From an uncultured Atopobium sp. (GTDB lineage: Bacteria; Actinomycetota; Coriobacteriia; Coriobacteriales; Atopobiaceae), in NCBI GenBank assembly GCA_938036925.1, contig CALHVU010000021.1, forward strand, positions 78,868 through 142,867: a stretch of 64,000 bases of DNA. Reading direction: 5' to 3'. Shown piece after piece: positions 9,055-17,674 of this stretch. The notes under the pieces are model-generated. The model ran no database searches. It had not been told where the DNA came from and worked only from the letters and a program-made list of their open reading frames with translations. The position numbers were made by a program, and so were the translations under genes. The first letter of the stretch is position 1, and each line of letters begins with the position of its first letter.

Positions 9055-9089
9055 AAAAGGAGTTCCGAGAAATCGGAACTCCTTTTTTA
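9055..9089 (+). terminator. Intrinsic terminator of the autolysin gene
   Basis: Stem AAAAGGAGTTCCGA / TCGGAACTCCTTTTTT with a GAAA loop. A-rich on the left and T-rich on the right, so it can also stop the opposing gene. Confidence 0.95.
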
Positions 9090-9126
9090 TGCCAATTCTT
9101 TGTGAGTTTGAGTTGAGTTGAGTTAT

Positions 9127-11394
9127 TTATCTATCAGGCTCTCCTTCAATGGAGTTGAGCATGTCAAAATAGACGTCGTCTTTCGTCATAATTCCTAGGT
9201 TCATCATGAAGTTCTTGGCCACACTAAAAAGCTCTGCATCAAGCGAGGCTCTCGTACCATCCAAGAAAATAGTAGAGACTTCATCTGTCGGAGCAACAGG
9301 AATTTGATTTTCTATGAGCGTGGCGTAAATCTCATCATCGTTCATATCTTCGCAGCTAAACTCAGGCTCTGTTTGCGCAAGAATAGCCGTCTCGGTACCA
9401 ATAATAAACGTAGCACCTGGTAAGAACTTCAAGGCAAACTGATAACAGGCTTGGGCGGCTTTCAGATGCCTGAGTCTCCATTGGAAGAACGCCATGCGGT
9501 AATAACCAAATCCGATACTTTCTGGGTCATGGGCAAGCAGCAGAAGCTTCTTGAGTTCATCTGCTGCAGCTGTAATATCTAGCGACTCCTCAAGACAGTG
9601 GGAGAGGTGTAGCCTTGCACTCATGCTAAGAGGAGCAATTTCAACAGATCTTCTCGCGTGCTGAAGAGCGCTTTGAGTTTGTCCCTGGAGCGTCTGAGCA
9701 ATAGACACCAAAAGGTGTGCCTCAAAGTAAGACATAGGAGCTAGACGAGTGTTTTTCTCAGGATTAGAGAGAATTCTGTTGTAGAGCACGCGATCGAAGT
9801 AGTTCATAAAGACGCGCCACTGAGTGGTGGTTGTATCTGTGTAGGTGTTATTTCCATCAACGGAGTCCAGCGCTTCACATAGGAGCAGTTCTGCGTCTTG
9901 ATAGTTTTTCTCGCCAATAAGACGCTGGGCCTTGGTAACCGCCAAGGAAAGAACGCCTCCGTCAACAAACTCTTCTGAAATAGCCTCAAAGTCATCTTCT
10001 GCAAGCGTGCCCTTAATAAAGCGAGAAACCACGCGTTCTCCCGCTGCTCGCACCGTAGGATCGGTAGAGTTTGCGGTATACGACAAGATAGTACGGACGT
10101 TTTCTTCTGTAGAAGAAGAGAGGTTGCGCAAAATTTTGGTGATAATTTCTTCTCGCGCCTGACCTTCATCAATAGAAAGCCCCGACACTTCATCGGTGCC
10201 TAGTGCGTGAGCTGCGACGCTATCAAGGCGTTTTTGAGACGATTCAACAAAATCGTATCTACTGGGTGGGCAGAATATCTCATTGTCTAAGGTAAAGAGC
10301 GGCTGTACTGCATGAAGAATGCCATCTGCCTCGTCAATTTGAGCGTTCCAGAGCTTATACACAGAAAGCGGATTAGTCTCTTCTGTAATGTTTGTATCTT
10401 CAAATTGCTTTCGAGTAATGTGGAACGAGAAAAGACAGGCATGCAGCTTGTTTGTATTGCATATGCCAGAGAGCCATACCTCGTTAATCCTCTTCGAGCT
10501 TCTAAAAGCACTTGCGGTGATGAGCATACCAAGGTGTAAGTTGTAAGCGGTTGCCGCACGACTGAGGTCATCAAAGGTTGCTTCTTTGATATTCCCATCT
10601 GCACAAAGAAAGCTTCTTGGAAATTGCTCTGGAAGGGCCAGGTGCACTCTAAAGGCGGCAATTCCCTTGTGTACGTTGGTCCTAAACTCAGTGACAAGAC
10701 GCTGAGAAAGGCGCAGGCTTTCAATGTGTAGGGAAATGGCTTTGCGAACAACCCACTCGCCATCTTCCTGAGTGCTTTGAGTGGTAGCGCAGCGGGGGCG
10801 TGACTGCTTCATCATGGTAGAAACAATCTTTTGTTCAAAAGCAAGTAAGTCATGCTCAGAGGCCATATTTGCATCAAGAAAGTATCGCTCTGCAAAGAGG
10901 GCTGTGTTTAGTGCACTTTCAATAGTAAGGAGCTGAATCTTCTGCTCATAGGAAAGTGCTTTTTGATTAGCTCGCAGATAAAAGAGGCCATTGGTACGCA
11001 GACGTACCACACGGCAGGGGATAACACTATCTTGTGCGTTAAGAACACCAGCATCTTTTAGTCGCTGGGCTAGATGTAGTTCAAAGTCACTAGGCGGGAT
11101 GGCAACAGAACCACCTTTTCGGTGAGAATCTTTTTCACGCAAAAACGCCGTATTTACAAAGTGTTTAAGCACTTCAAGGGGAGTAGTGGACTCCGTAAGC
11201 GTAAGAGAAAGTGCTTCAATATTGAGCTTTGTATGCCAACCGGTCTGATCAATAGAACCAACTTGCTGATTAATTTGATCAGCGTCTAGAGACTCATCAG
11301 GCAGAACGTCTTTGTTGACGAGAGACGGATAGAGTTTTCCAAGCCTGTTTCTTCCAGGTTGCTTAGCTTCTGGATTATTTTCCTGACGAGTCAT
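9127..11394 (-). CDS. Large hypothetical protein with TPR-like C-terminal repeats
   Basis: 755 residues, cytoplasmic (no signal peptide or membrane helix). I do not recognise the N-terminal ~450 residues. From ~480 to ~690 there are helical pairs of TPR type (YFEAHLLVSIAQTLQGQTQ, ALQHARRSVEIAPLSMSARL, YRMAFFQWRLRHLKAAQACY) with the spacing and small/large residue pattern of tetratricopeptide repeats, which usually form protein-binding scaffolds. The second ATG (11394) is preferred because GGGAGG lies 6 nt upstream; the ATG at 11397 is only 3 nt away from it. It is monocistronic and diverges from the HAD gene at 11569 across a region holding a perfect palindrome. Confidence 0.8.
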   Translation of the reverse strand: MTRQENNPEAKQPGRNRLGKLYPSLVNKDVLPDESLDADQINQQVGSIDQTGWHTKLNIEALSLTLTESTTPLEVLKHFVNTAFLREKDSHRKGGSVAIPPSDFELHLAQRLKDAGVLNAQDSVIPCRVVRLRTNGLFYLRANQKALSYEQKIQLLTIESALNTALFAERYFLDANMASEHDLLAFEQKIVSTMMKQSRPRCATTQSTQEDGEWVVRKAISLHIESLRLSQRLVTEFRTNVHKGIAAFRVHLALPEQFPRSFLCADGNIKEATFDDLSRAATAYNLHLGMLITASAFRSSKRINEVWLSGICNTNKLHACLFSFHITRKQFEDTNITEETNPLSVYKLWNAQIDEADGILHAVQPLFTLDNEIFCPPSRYDFVESSQKRLDSVAAHALGTDEVSGLSIDEGQAREEIITKILRNLSSSTEENVRTILSYTANSTDPTVRAAGERVVSRFIKGTLAEDDFEAISEEFVDGGVLSLAVTKAQRLIGEKNYQDAELLLCEALDSVDGNNTYTDTTTTQWRVFMNYFDRVLYNRILSNPEKNTRLAPMSYFEAHLLVSIAQTLQGQTQSALQHARRSVEIAPLSMSARLHLSHCLEESLDITAAADELKKLLLLAHDPESIGFGYYRMAFFQWRLRHLKAAQACYQFALKFLPGATFIIGTETAILAQTEPEFSCEDMNDDEIYATLIENQIPVAPTDEVSTIFLDGTRASLDAELFSVAKNFMMNLGIMTKDDVYFDMLNSIEGEPDR

Positions 11395-11428
11395 CATACA
11401 CCTCCCAGGTTAGGCATAGTGATTCATC

Positions 11429-11442
11429 TATAGTTAACTATA
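11429..11442. promoter_or_regulatory. 14-bp perfect palindrome in a divergent promoter region
   Basis: TATAGTTAACTATA, 35 nt upstream of the TPR-protein start, overlapping the place where its -10 box would be expected. A partial copy (ATAGTTAA) occurs near 11475. It could be a dimeric repressor site, or simply AT-rich promoter sequence. Confidence 0.35.
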
Positions 11443-11568
11443 TACCTTAGCTGGTGTGCGACATTTCAGCTGTCAATAGTTAATTCGGCAGACGAGAAGA
11501 AAATGCCATTGACTGGTTAGTTTTGCATCATCAACGGTATACTCACATACGTAGATGATTGGATTAAC

Positions 11569-12279
11569 ATGGCAATAACGCAAAACATAACTGATGCAAA
11601 TAAAGCACTGGTAACTTCTGAGGTAGTTTCAGATCTGCAGAATCGCTCGCTTATTATTTTTGACTTTGATGGAACTATGGCAGACACATTGCCCACCATT
11701 GTTTCTACAGCAAAGATGGCAATGACAGACTGTGGTCATACAGACTTTATAGAAGCAGATCTTAAAAAGCTTGTAGGACCACCGTTTCCTTATGCGTTTG
11801 AACTGGTTTTTGGTTTAAGCCATCAGGACGCTGTTGCGGTTACTAAGCGTTACCGTGAGCTCTATGTAACTACAGGAAAATGGCCGCTTTTTGAAGGTAT
11901 GAGAGACCTTATTGATGACCTTCACGCCGCCGGTAAAAAGGTTGCCGTAGCAAGCTCAAAGAATCAGCCCATGCTAGAGATGGGGCTTAGGGACAACAAT
12001 CTTATTGGTGTTCTTGATGCCTATGCCGGAAGAATAGATGAGGCGGCAACTGATAAAATCACCGCCATTGCTCACGTTATGCGCAAGCTTGGCTTTGATG
12101 CTTCAGAAAGCGTCATGGTAGGAGACCGCCGTTTTGATATGGAAGCATCATTCCCAAATCAGATTCCGTGTATTGGCGTTCTGTATGGAAAAACCACTAA
12201 TAAACAGGAGCTTATTGATGCGGGTGCAGTTGCAATTGTAGATACTGTAGAAGATCTGCACCACGTTCTTCTCGCCTAA
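11569..12279 (+). CDS. HAD phosphatase, phosphoglycolate phosphatase-like
   Basis: 236 residues. Motif I FDFDGTMADT (Asp32, Asp34), motif II VAVASSKNQ (Ser), motif III Lys near ATDKITAI, and motif IV SVMVGDRRFDM (GD...D). The cap lies between motifs I and II. The order and spacing match the Gph/PpaX branch of HAD enzymes that act on phosphoglycolate, pyrophosphate or similar small phosphates. The ~28-residue N-terminal extension before motif I is longer than usual, so a later start is possible, but no better RBS-ATG pair is evident. A candidate -10 TATACT lies at 11538-11543. A shared terminator follows. Confidence 0.88.
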   Translation: MAITQNITDANKALVTSEVVSDLQNRSLIIFDFDGTMADTLPTIVSTAKMAMTDCGHTDFIEADLKKLVGPPFPYAFELVFGLSHQDAVAVTKRYRELYVTTGKWPLFEGMRDLIDDLHAAGKKVAVASSKNQPMLEMGLRDNNLIGVLDAYAGRIDEAATDKITAIAHVMRKLGFDASESVMVGDRRFDMEASFPNQIPCIGVLYGKTTNKQELIDAGAVAIVDTVEDLHHVLLA

Positions 12280-12300
12280 GAAACTGTTACATACGCACAA

Positions 12301-12334
12301 AAAGCGCCTTGCCACCAAGATGACAAGGCGCTTT
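12301..12334. terminator. Bidirectional terminator
   Basis: Stem AAAGCGCCTTG / CAAGGCGCTTT with a 12-nt loop, between the convergent HAD and ABC transporter genes. Confidence 0.85.
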
Positions 12335-12353
12335 GCATTACAGAGGCTAGCTG

Positions 12354-14270
12354 TTACTCAAGCTCAAAGGCTCCTGTGTAGAGCTGGTAGTACGTTCCTC
12401 TCTTGGCGAGAAGTTCGTCGTGCGTGCCGCGCTCAATAATGCGACCGTGGTCAAGAACGACAATAACATCTGCGTTTCTAACCGTAGAAAGACGATGAGC
12501 AATAACAAAGGTGGTGCGGTCGTACATCAGAGCGTCCATACCACGCTGGACAATTGCTTCAGTACGTGTGTCAATGCTGGAGGTAGCCTCGTCCAGAATC
12601 ATGACTGGTGGATCTGCGACTGCTGCGCGAGCAATGGAGATGAGCTGGCGCTGTCCTTGGGAGAGGGCGCTGCCGTTGTCCTTAAGCATAGTGTGGTAAC
12701 CCTCTGGAAGACGTCTGATAAAGTCATCGGCACCAGCAAGTTTTGCGGCCTTCACGCAGTCCTCATCAGTAGCATCAAGACGGCCGTAGCGGATGTTATC
12801 CAAGACGGTACCCGTAAAGAGGTTGACGTCTTGCAGAACAATACCGAGAGCACGACGAAGAGCGCTCTTCCTAATTTTGTTAATGTTGATGCCGTCGTAG
12901 CGAATCTTGCCATCTTCAATGTCATAGAAGCGGTTGAGCAGGTTAGTAATGGTTGTTTTACCAGCACCTGTTGCGCCAACAAAGGCAACCTTCTGACCAG
13001 GTTTTGCATAAAGAGAAATATCATGCAGTACGGTGTGGCCAGGCTCGTAGCCAAAGTCAACATCAAAGAGGCGAACGTCTCCCTTAACAGGGGTGTAAGT
13101 AACCGTGCCGTCACTGTGTGGATACTTCCAAGCCCAGTAACCGGTGCGGTACTCAGCTTCCTGAACTTTACCGTCAATGGTTTCTGCGTTGACTAAAGTA
13201 ACGTAACCTTCATCAGTCTCTGCTGGTTCATCAAGTAGCTCAAAAACTCGATTAGCACCAGCGATACCCATAACAACAGAGTTAATCTGACTAGAAATCT
13301 GGTTGATCTGGGCGGAGAACTGACGTGTCATGTTGAGGAAGGGGACAGCTACAGCAATGGTGAAAGGCAGTCCAGACAAAGAAACGTTTTGGATGTTCAG
13401 AGTAATAAACACACCAGAAACTACAGCAACTACAACGTACATAATGTTGCCCAGATTGTTAAGGATAGGCATAAGCGTGTTGGCATAAAGATTTGCATTT
13501 CTTGCAACAACCATCAGCTCATCGTTGATTTTGTCAAATGATTCAATAGTTTCTGCCTCATGACTAAAGACCTTAACGACCTTCTCGCCATTCATCATTT
13601 CCTGAATGTGACCCTCAACATCTGCGGTAGTTTTCTGAGTCTTAACAAAGTTTTTTGCGGACTTACCGCCAAGGTTTTTAGTAGCAAGACCCATCAAAGA
13701 GAAGCCAAACAGAACGACCATGGCCATAAGTGCGCTGTAGTAAAACATGATGAATACTACTGCGATGATAACCACAGAGGTAAAGAGGAGGTTTGGAAGA
13801 CTGGTACCAATCATCTGGCGCATTGCGTCAATATCATTGGTGTAATAGCTCATGATGTCGCCATTGAGATGCGTATCAAAGTACCTTATAGGCAAGTCTT
13901 GCATGTGCGAGAACATCTTTGAGCGCCATTTTTGCAGAGCTCCCTGAGTGACAATAGCCATACCCTGGGTAGAGATGATGTTCGCAAGAAGTCCAATGAC
14001 GTAGAAGGTGGCGAGAAGAGCCACGTTCTGGAAGACTAAGCCTTCAGCAGAACTCCAGTCACCACTATCAATAAAGTTAGAGATGATAGAGAGGATTCGC
14101 TCTAAGAAGACACTTGGGAGTGACTGCATAATTGCTTGGATAACAGCACCAAGGAGTGCTATAGGGAGAAGGACAGGGTAGAACTCCCAGAGCATTTTAA
14201 TGGTTCGAGTAAGAATTTTTCCCACGGGAAGCTTTGGTCTTGCATTGTTTGTTTCTGTTGTCCTACTCAT
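12354..14270 (-). CDS. ABC exporter half, catalytically competent subunit
   Basis: 638 residues: six membrane helices (~1-345) followed by a nucleotide-binding domain with Walker A GATGAGKTT, signature LSQGQRQ, Walker B VMILDEATSSID with the catalytic Glu, and H-loop IAHRLSTV. Between the membrane and ATPase domains is a ~35-residue insertion rich in aromatic residues (YRTGYWAWKYPHSDG), seen in Gram-positive heterodimeric exporters. It overlaps the upstream subunit by 8 nt (start 14270, upstream stop at 14263), so translation is coupled. With its partner it should form a multidrug/lipid/peptide-type exporter in the cytoplasmic membrane; the substrate is unknown. Confidence 0.93.
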   Translation of the reverse strand: MSRTTETNNARPKLPVGKILTRTIKMLWEFYPVLLPIALLGAVIQAIMQSLPSVFLERILSIISNFIDSGDWSSAEGLVFQNVALLATFYVIGLLANIISTQGMAIVTQGALQKWRSKMFSHMQDLPIRYFDTHLNGDIMSYYTNDIDAMRQMIGTSLPNLLFTSVVIIAVVFIMFYYSALMAMVVLFGFSLMGLATKNLGGKSAKNFVKTQKTTADVEGHIQEMMNGEKVVKVFSHEAETIESFDKINDELMVVARNANLYANTLMPILNNLGNIMYVVVAVVSGVFITLNIQNVSLSGLPFTIAVAVPFLNMTRQFSAQINQISSQINSVVMGIAGANRVFELLDEPAETDEGYVTLVNAETIDGKVQEAEYRTGYWAWKYPHSDGTVTYTPVKGDVRLFDVDFGYEPGHTVLHDISLYAKPGQKVAFVGATGAGKTTITNLLNRFYDIEDGKIRYDGININKIRKSALRRALGIVLQDVNLFTGTVLDNIRYGRLDATDEDCVKAAKLAGADDFIRRLPEGYHTMLKDNGSALSQGQRQLISIARAAVADPPVMILDEATSSIDTRTEAIVQRGMDALMYDRTTFVIAHRLSTVRNADVIVVLDHGRIIERGTHDELLAKRGTYYQLYTGAFELE

Positions 14271-16164
14271 GAGAAGTCACCTCACCTTCCTGAGACTGAT
14301 TTTCATCAACACTTTGCTTGTTCTGTGAGAAGTACACTTCGCGATAGATTGGGTTATCTTTCAGGAGTTCTTCGTGCGTACCAATTGCGTTAACGCGACC
14401 GTTATCCAGAACAATAATCTTGTCAGATTCTTCGATACTGGAAGTACGCTGAGCAATGATGATCTTGGTGGTATCAGGCAAGAAATCTTTAAGACCAGAG
14501 CGAATTAAAGAATCTGTCTTTGTATCAACAGCACTGGTAGAGTCATCAAGAATAAGTACTTTTGGACGCCTAAGCAGTGCGCGCGCAATACAGAGTCTCT
14601 GCTTCTGACCACCAGAAACGTTGTTGCCACCCTGCTCGATATGAGTCTCATATTTATCAGGGAAAGTTTGAACAAAGCTATCAGCCTGAGCAAGACGAGC
14701 TGCCTCAAGAATCTCTTCGTCGGTAGCGTCAGGGTTACCCCACAGGAGATTCTCTTTGATGGTGCCGCTAAAGAGAACGTTTTTCTGAAGAACCATGGCA
14801 ACAGCACCACGAAGAGTGTCGATGTCATAGTCTTTGACATTGTGTCCGCCAACAGAAACGTTACCAGCGGTTACATCGTATAGGCGAGGAATAAGTTGCA
14901 CCAGTGTGGACTTTGCAGAACCAGTACCACCGATGATACCGATGACCTCACCAGAGTTGATGTGAAGATCTACACCAGACAGGGCTTCTCGACCCTCTGG
15001 ACCGGAATAGGAGAATCCAACGTTCTCAAAATCAATGGATCCGTCTGTAACCTCGGTCAGAGGATTTTCTGGGTTGTTAATAGTGGAAGTTGCAAGAAGT
15101 ACCTCACAGATGCGGCGAGCACCTTCTTCTGCAATGATGATCATGGCAAAGACAAAGGAAAGCATCATGAGTGACATAAGCATCATAAAGCCATACGTAA
15201 TAAGCGAAGAAAGCTGTCCAACGCCAAATGCAGTTCCTTGAGAAGAGACAATCAGGTACGAGCCAAAGTACAGAATGAAGACAAACAGCACGTAAATAGT
15301 GAAGTTCATAAATGGAGAGTTCAGAGCCATGAGCCTCTCGGCTGCTGTAAAATCTTCGCGCAGCTCTTCTGAAGCTTTATCAAATTTCTGACGCTCAAAG
15401 TTTTCATTTACAAATGACTTAACAACGCGGATACCAGCCAAGTTTTCTTCAGCGGATTCATTGAGTGCGTCGTATCTCTTAAATACCTTTTTAAAAATAG
15501 GAATGACTCTAGAAATAATGAAGTAGAGGCCAATTCCTAGAAGAGGCATGACGGCAACAAAAATAATGGCAAGCCAGCCGCCCATGATAAAGCCGGCAAT
15601 AAACGCTGCAATAAACATAAATGGAGCACGAACGGCCATGCGGATGAGCATCATAAATGCCATTTGTACGTTAGAAATATCCGTAGTAAGGCGTGTTACT
15701 AACGATGACGAAGAGAATGCATCAATAGTGGTAAACGAGAAATTTTGGATATTACGGAACATATCACGACGAAGATTGCGTGCAAAGCCCGTGGATGCTT
15801 TGGCAACAGAAATACCGGATAGTGTTCCAAACAACAGCGACAGCATTGCCATAACAGCAAGAACAGCTCCAGACTGAATGACAGCGTTTAGTTCTGCCCC
15901 CGTACGAAGCGTATCAACAAGATTGGCTGTTCTAAAAGGAATGAGGATTTCTAAGATGGTCTCAATTAACACAAAGAGAGGAGTGAGGATAGTGTCTCTT
16001 TTGAATTCACCGATACTCTTTGAAAGCACTAAAGCAATCTCTTTAATGGAAAGATTACTGACATCTACAATACCTGTCAGGGTAGAGGGAGCCAAGGTAG
16101 TATCTGCTTCAGATGTTTCAACCATGCTTTCAAGTTCTTCAGTTGAAGTTACTTCTTCTGACAT
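14263..16164 (-). CDS. ABC exporter half, degenerate-site subunit
   Basis: 633 residues: ~45-residue acidic cytoplasmic N-terminus, six membrane helices, then an ATPase domain with Walker A GGTGSAKST, signature VSGGQKQR, Walker B VLILDDSTSAVD and switch region IAQRTSS. Two catalytic positions differ from its partner: Asp replaces the Walker B glutamate, and Gln replaces the H-loop histidine. This is the classic pattern of heterodimeric exporters such as BmrCD and TM287/288, where one of the two ATP sites is non-hydrolysing. The start overlaps the marR stop by 16 nt, so regulator and exporter form one operon. Confidence 0.93.
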   Translation of the reverse strand: MSEEVTSTEELESMVETSEADTTLAPSTLTGIVDVSNLSIKEIALVLSKSIGEFKRDTILTPLFVLIETILEILIPFRTANLVDTLRTGAELNAVIQSGAVLAVMAMLSLLFGTLSGISVAKASTGFARNLRRDMFRNIQNFSFTTIDAFSSSSLVTRLTTDISNVQMAFMMLIRMAVRAPFMFIAAFIAGFIMGGWLAIIFVAVMPLLGIGLYFIISRVIPIFKKVFKRYDALNESAEENLAGIRVVKSFVNENFERQKFDKASEELREDFTAAERLMALNSPFMNFTIYVLFVFILYFGSYLIVSSQGTAFGVGQLSSLITYGFMMLMSLMMLSFVFAMIIIAEEGARRICEVLLATSTINNPENPLTEVTDGSIDFENVGFSYSGPEGREALSGVDLHINSGEVIGIIGGTGSAKSTLVQLIPRLYDVTAGNVSVGGHNVKDYDIDTLRGAVAMVLQKNVLFSGTIKENLLWGNPDATDEEILEAARLAQADSFVQTFPDKYETHIEQGGNNVSGGQKQRLCIARALLRRPKVLILDDSTSAVDTKTDSLIRSGLKDFLPDTTKIIIAQRTSSIEESDKIIVLDNGRVNAIGTHEELLKDNPIYREVYFSQNKQSVDENQSQEGEVTSHE

Positions 16165-16613
16165 GACGTTTCTCCTTTCTCATCTCTGTTAATTGTGTCC
16201 CAATGTTCAACTAAACGATCTAGATATGCGCAGAATGTAACTTTTTCTTCATCTGAAAGAACCGACAAAGCCTGCGCTTCAAATGACTCGACGGCCTCTT
16301 GAGCTTCTTGTGCTTGTTTGCGACCTTCTTTTGTTAAGGAAAGAAGTGTCTGCCTGCGATCTTTGTCTACACGAGTACGTTCAACAAGACCTTTTGCTTC
16401 AAGTTTGCTCACCATTTCTGAAAGAGATGCAGATGTATTCTTTGTCTTGGCGAGAAGATCTTTTTGTGTCATATCTCCATCACGATAGAGCGCAGTCAAA
16501 ATAAATTGTTGACCGCCACGACATCCGCGCGTGATGTAAAGATAATGACCTAGATGGCCAAGATTGCGAATAATGCGCATCTCTTGAGTAGGTGAGGTAG
16601 GTGCTTGATGCAT
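16149..16613 (-). CDS. MarR-family transcriptional regulator
   Basis: 154 residues with the MarR winged-helix arrangement: dimerisation helices at both ends, recognition region MTQKDLLAKTKNTSASLSEMVSKLEAKGLVERT, and the wing DKDRRQTLLSLTKEG with the conserved D.R residues. It is the first gene of a marR-ABC-ABC operon and is almost certainly the local regulator of the exporter, probably autorepressing through the inverted repeat in its own promoter. RBS GGGAGG lies 6-7 nt before the ATG. Confidence 0.93.
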   Translation of the reverse strand: MHQAPTSPTQEMRIIRNLGHLGHYLYITRGCRGGQQFILTALYRDGDMTQKDLLAKTKNTSASLSEMVSKLEAKGLVERTRVDKDRRQTLLSLTKEGRKQAQEAQEAVESFEAQALSVLSDEEKVTFCAYLDRLVEHWDTINRDEKGETSCQKK

Positions 16614-16649
16614 GAGTACCTCCCATAACAGAAATAATTCTTGTAAGGT

Positions 16650-16698
16650 ATTTTACTCAAAATTTTTGAGATAGCAAGGTACTTAACAATTAAGTACC
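16650..16698 (-). promoter_or_regulatory. marR operon promoter and probable MarR operator
   Basis: Read on the minus strand: a perfect inverted repeat GGTACTTAA - 3 nt - TTAAGTACC (16678-16698) abuts a -35 TTGCTA (16672-16677). Then comes a 16-nt spacer that is itself a near-palindrome (CTCAAAA/TTTTGAG, 16656-16670), and a -10 TAAAAT (16650-16655). The placement is ideal for repression by a MarR dimer. Another related half-site (TTAAGTAATTTACC on the minus strand) lies near 16740. Confidence 0.7.
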
Positions 16699-16756
16699 GA
16701 AGTTTTATTTTCTTGAAATAAAAGCAGGTAAATTACTTAAAGTTTCAGCGTCGTTC

Positions 16757-17653
16757 TTAAAGATAGGCAAAATTTGCAAAAATTCTTCGCACTACTGCAC
16801 CAGGAGACACTTTAGGAACATTGTGAGGGCAACCTGGAATAAAGAGAAGTCGTGCGGTTGGAATTGCTTCAGCAATTCGACGAGTTTCCTCTGGATAAAT
16901 CTCATCGTATTCACCTGCCATGACAACAACAGGAACGGAGATGTGTTCAAGGGACGCGGGGTCAATATGAGGGTTATCTACCATGAGCTCCAGATGCTCT
17001 GCAATACGAGCCGCCTCAGCAGGCGAGGGAACGGGATAGCCATCTTCTAGAACAGCGCCTTCCCAACCTTGAGCTGCCCAACGTTTATTGCCCTCGATAC
17101 TTTCATATAGCCAGGTCATATCACCCAGAGTATCAGGCTCAAGATTTGCTCCGATAGATACGAGGGAGGCAACTACGTCTGGATAGTCACGTGCCAGAAG
17201 AAGACCAAGAATAGCTCCGTCAGAAAAGCCCACAATATGAGCAGATGAAACACCAAGCTGCTTCAGGACAACATACGCATCTTCTGCCATCTGCTCGTAG
17301 GTAAAGGCGGCAGTTCCTCGGGTGCTTAAACCCTGATCTCTTGAATCAATACCAATTGCGATGTAACCGCGGCTGCATACTTCATCAATGATGGTGCCAA
17401 AAATTCCGTGCTCTTCTCCATTTCCGTGGAGAAAAACAATGGGTGTAGCAAAGGTATCGTCGGGAACAGATGCTAAATAAGCCGCAGTTGAAGCAAGGTC
17501 TTCACAGGGTTTCTCGCCAGCTGGAGCAGCAGGAGTGTAGACAAACGTTGCAATTTCTGCGCCGTCATCAAGCAACACCTGAAGATGACTCTTCAGGTGT
17601 GCCGTTGGCTTGCTATAAGGTTTTGGGCGGTAGACGGGTGGAAACTCGACCAC
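16757..17653 (-). CDS. Alpha/beta-hydrolase
   Basis: 298 residues. Oxyanion region VFLHGNGEEHGIFG, nucleophile elbow GFSDGA (Ser), acid in VVMAGEYDEIYPEE, and the catalytic His in GCPHNVP. It has no signal peptide, so it is cytoplasmic; the substrate is unknown (esterase, lactonase or peptidase-like are all possible). It starts 21 nt downstream of the MetRS gene on the same strand and is probably co-transcribed with it. The N-terminal ~55 residues hold an unusual acidic insert before the first core strand. Confidence 0.9.
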   Translation of the reverse strand: MVEFPPVYRPKPYSKPTAHLKSHLQVLLDDGAEIATFVYTPAAPAGEKPCEDLASTAAYLASVPDDTFATPIVFLHGNGEEHGIFGTIIDEVCSRGYIAIGIDSRDQGLSTRGTAAFTYEQMAEDAYVVLKQLGVSSAHIVGFSDGAILGLLLARDYPDVVASLVSIGANLEPDTLGDMTWLYESIEGNKRWAAQGWEGAVLEDGYPVPSPAEAARIAEHLELMVDNPHIDPASLEHISVPVVVMAGEYDEIYPEETRRIAEAIPTARLLFIPGCPHNVPKVSPGAVVRRIFANFAYL

Positions 17654-17674
17654 GTATGCTCCTAGCTGCGCGTT

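Noticed and set aside
11509..11543. TTGACT ... TATACT promoter for the HAD gene at 11569
   Set aside because: The spacer would be 23 nt, too long; only the -10 is plausible.
12420..13196. 258-codon open frame on the + strand
   Set aside because: It lies entirely antisense to the ABC exporter ATPase domain, has no RBS, and its translation shows no domain-like composition.
16703..16723. TTTTATTT/AAATAAAA hairpin as terminator of the alpha/beta hydrolase gene
   Set aside because: All-AT stem without a U-tract on the minus strand; more likely AT-rich promoter sequence.
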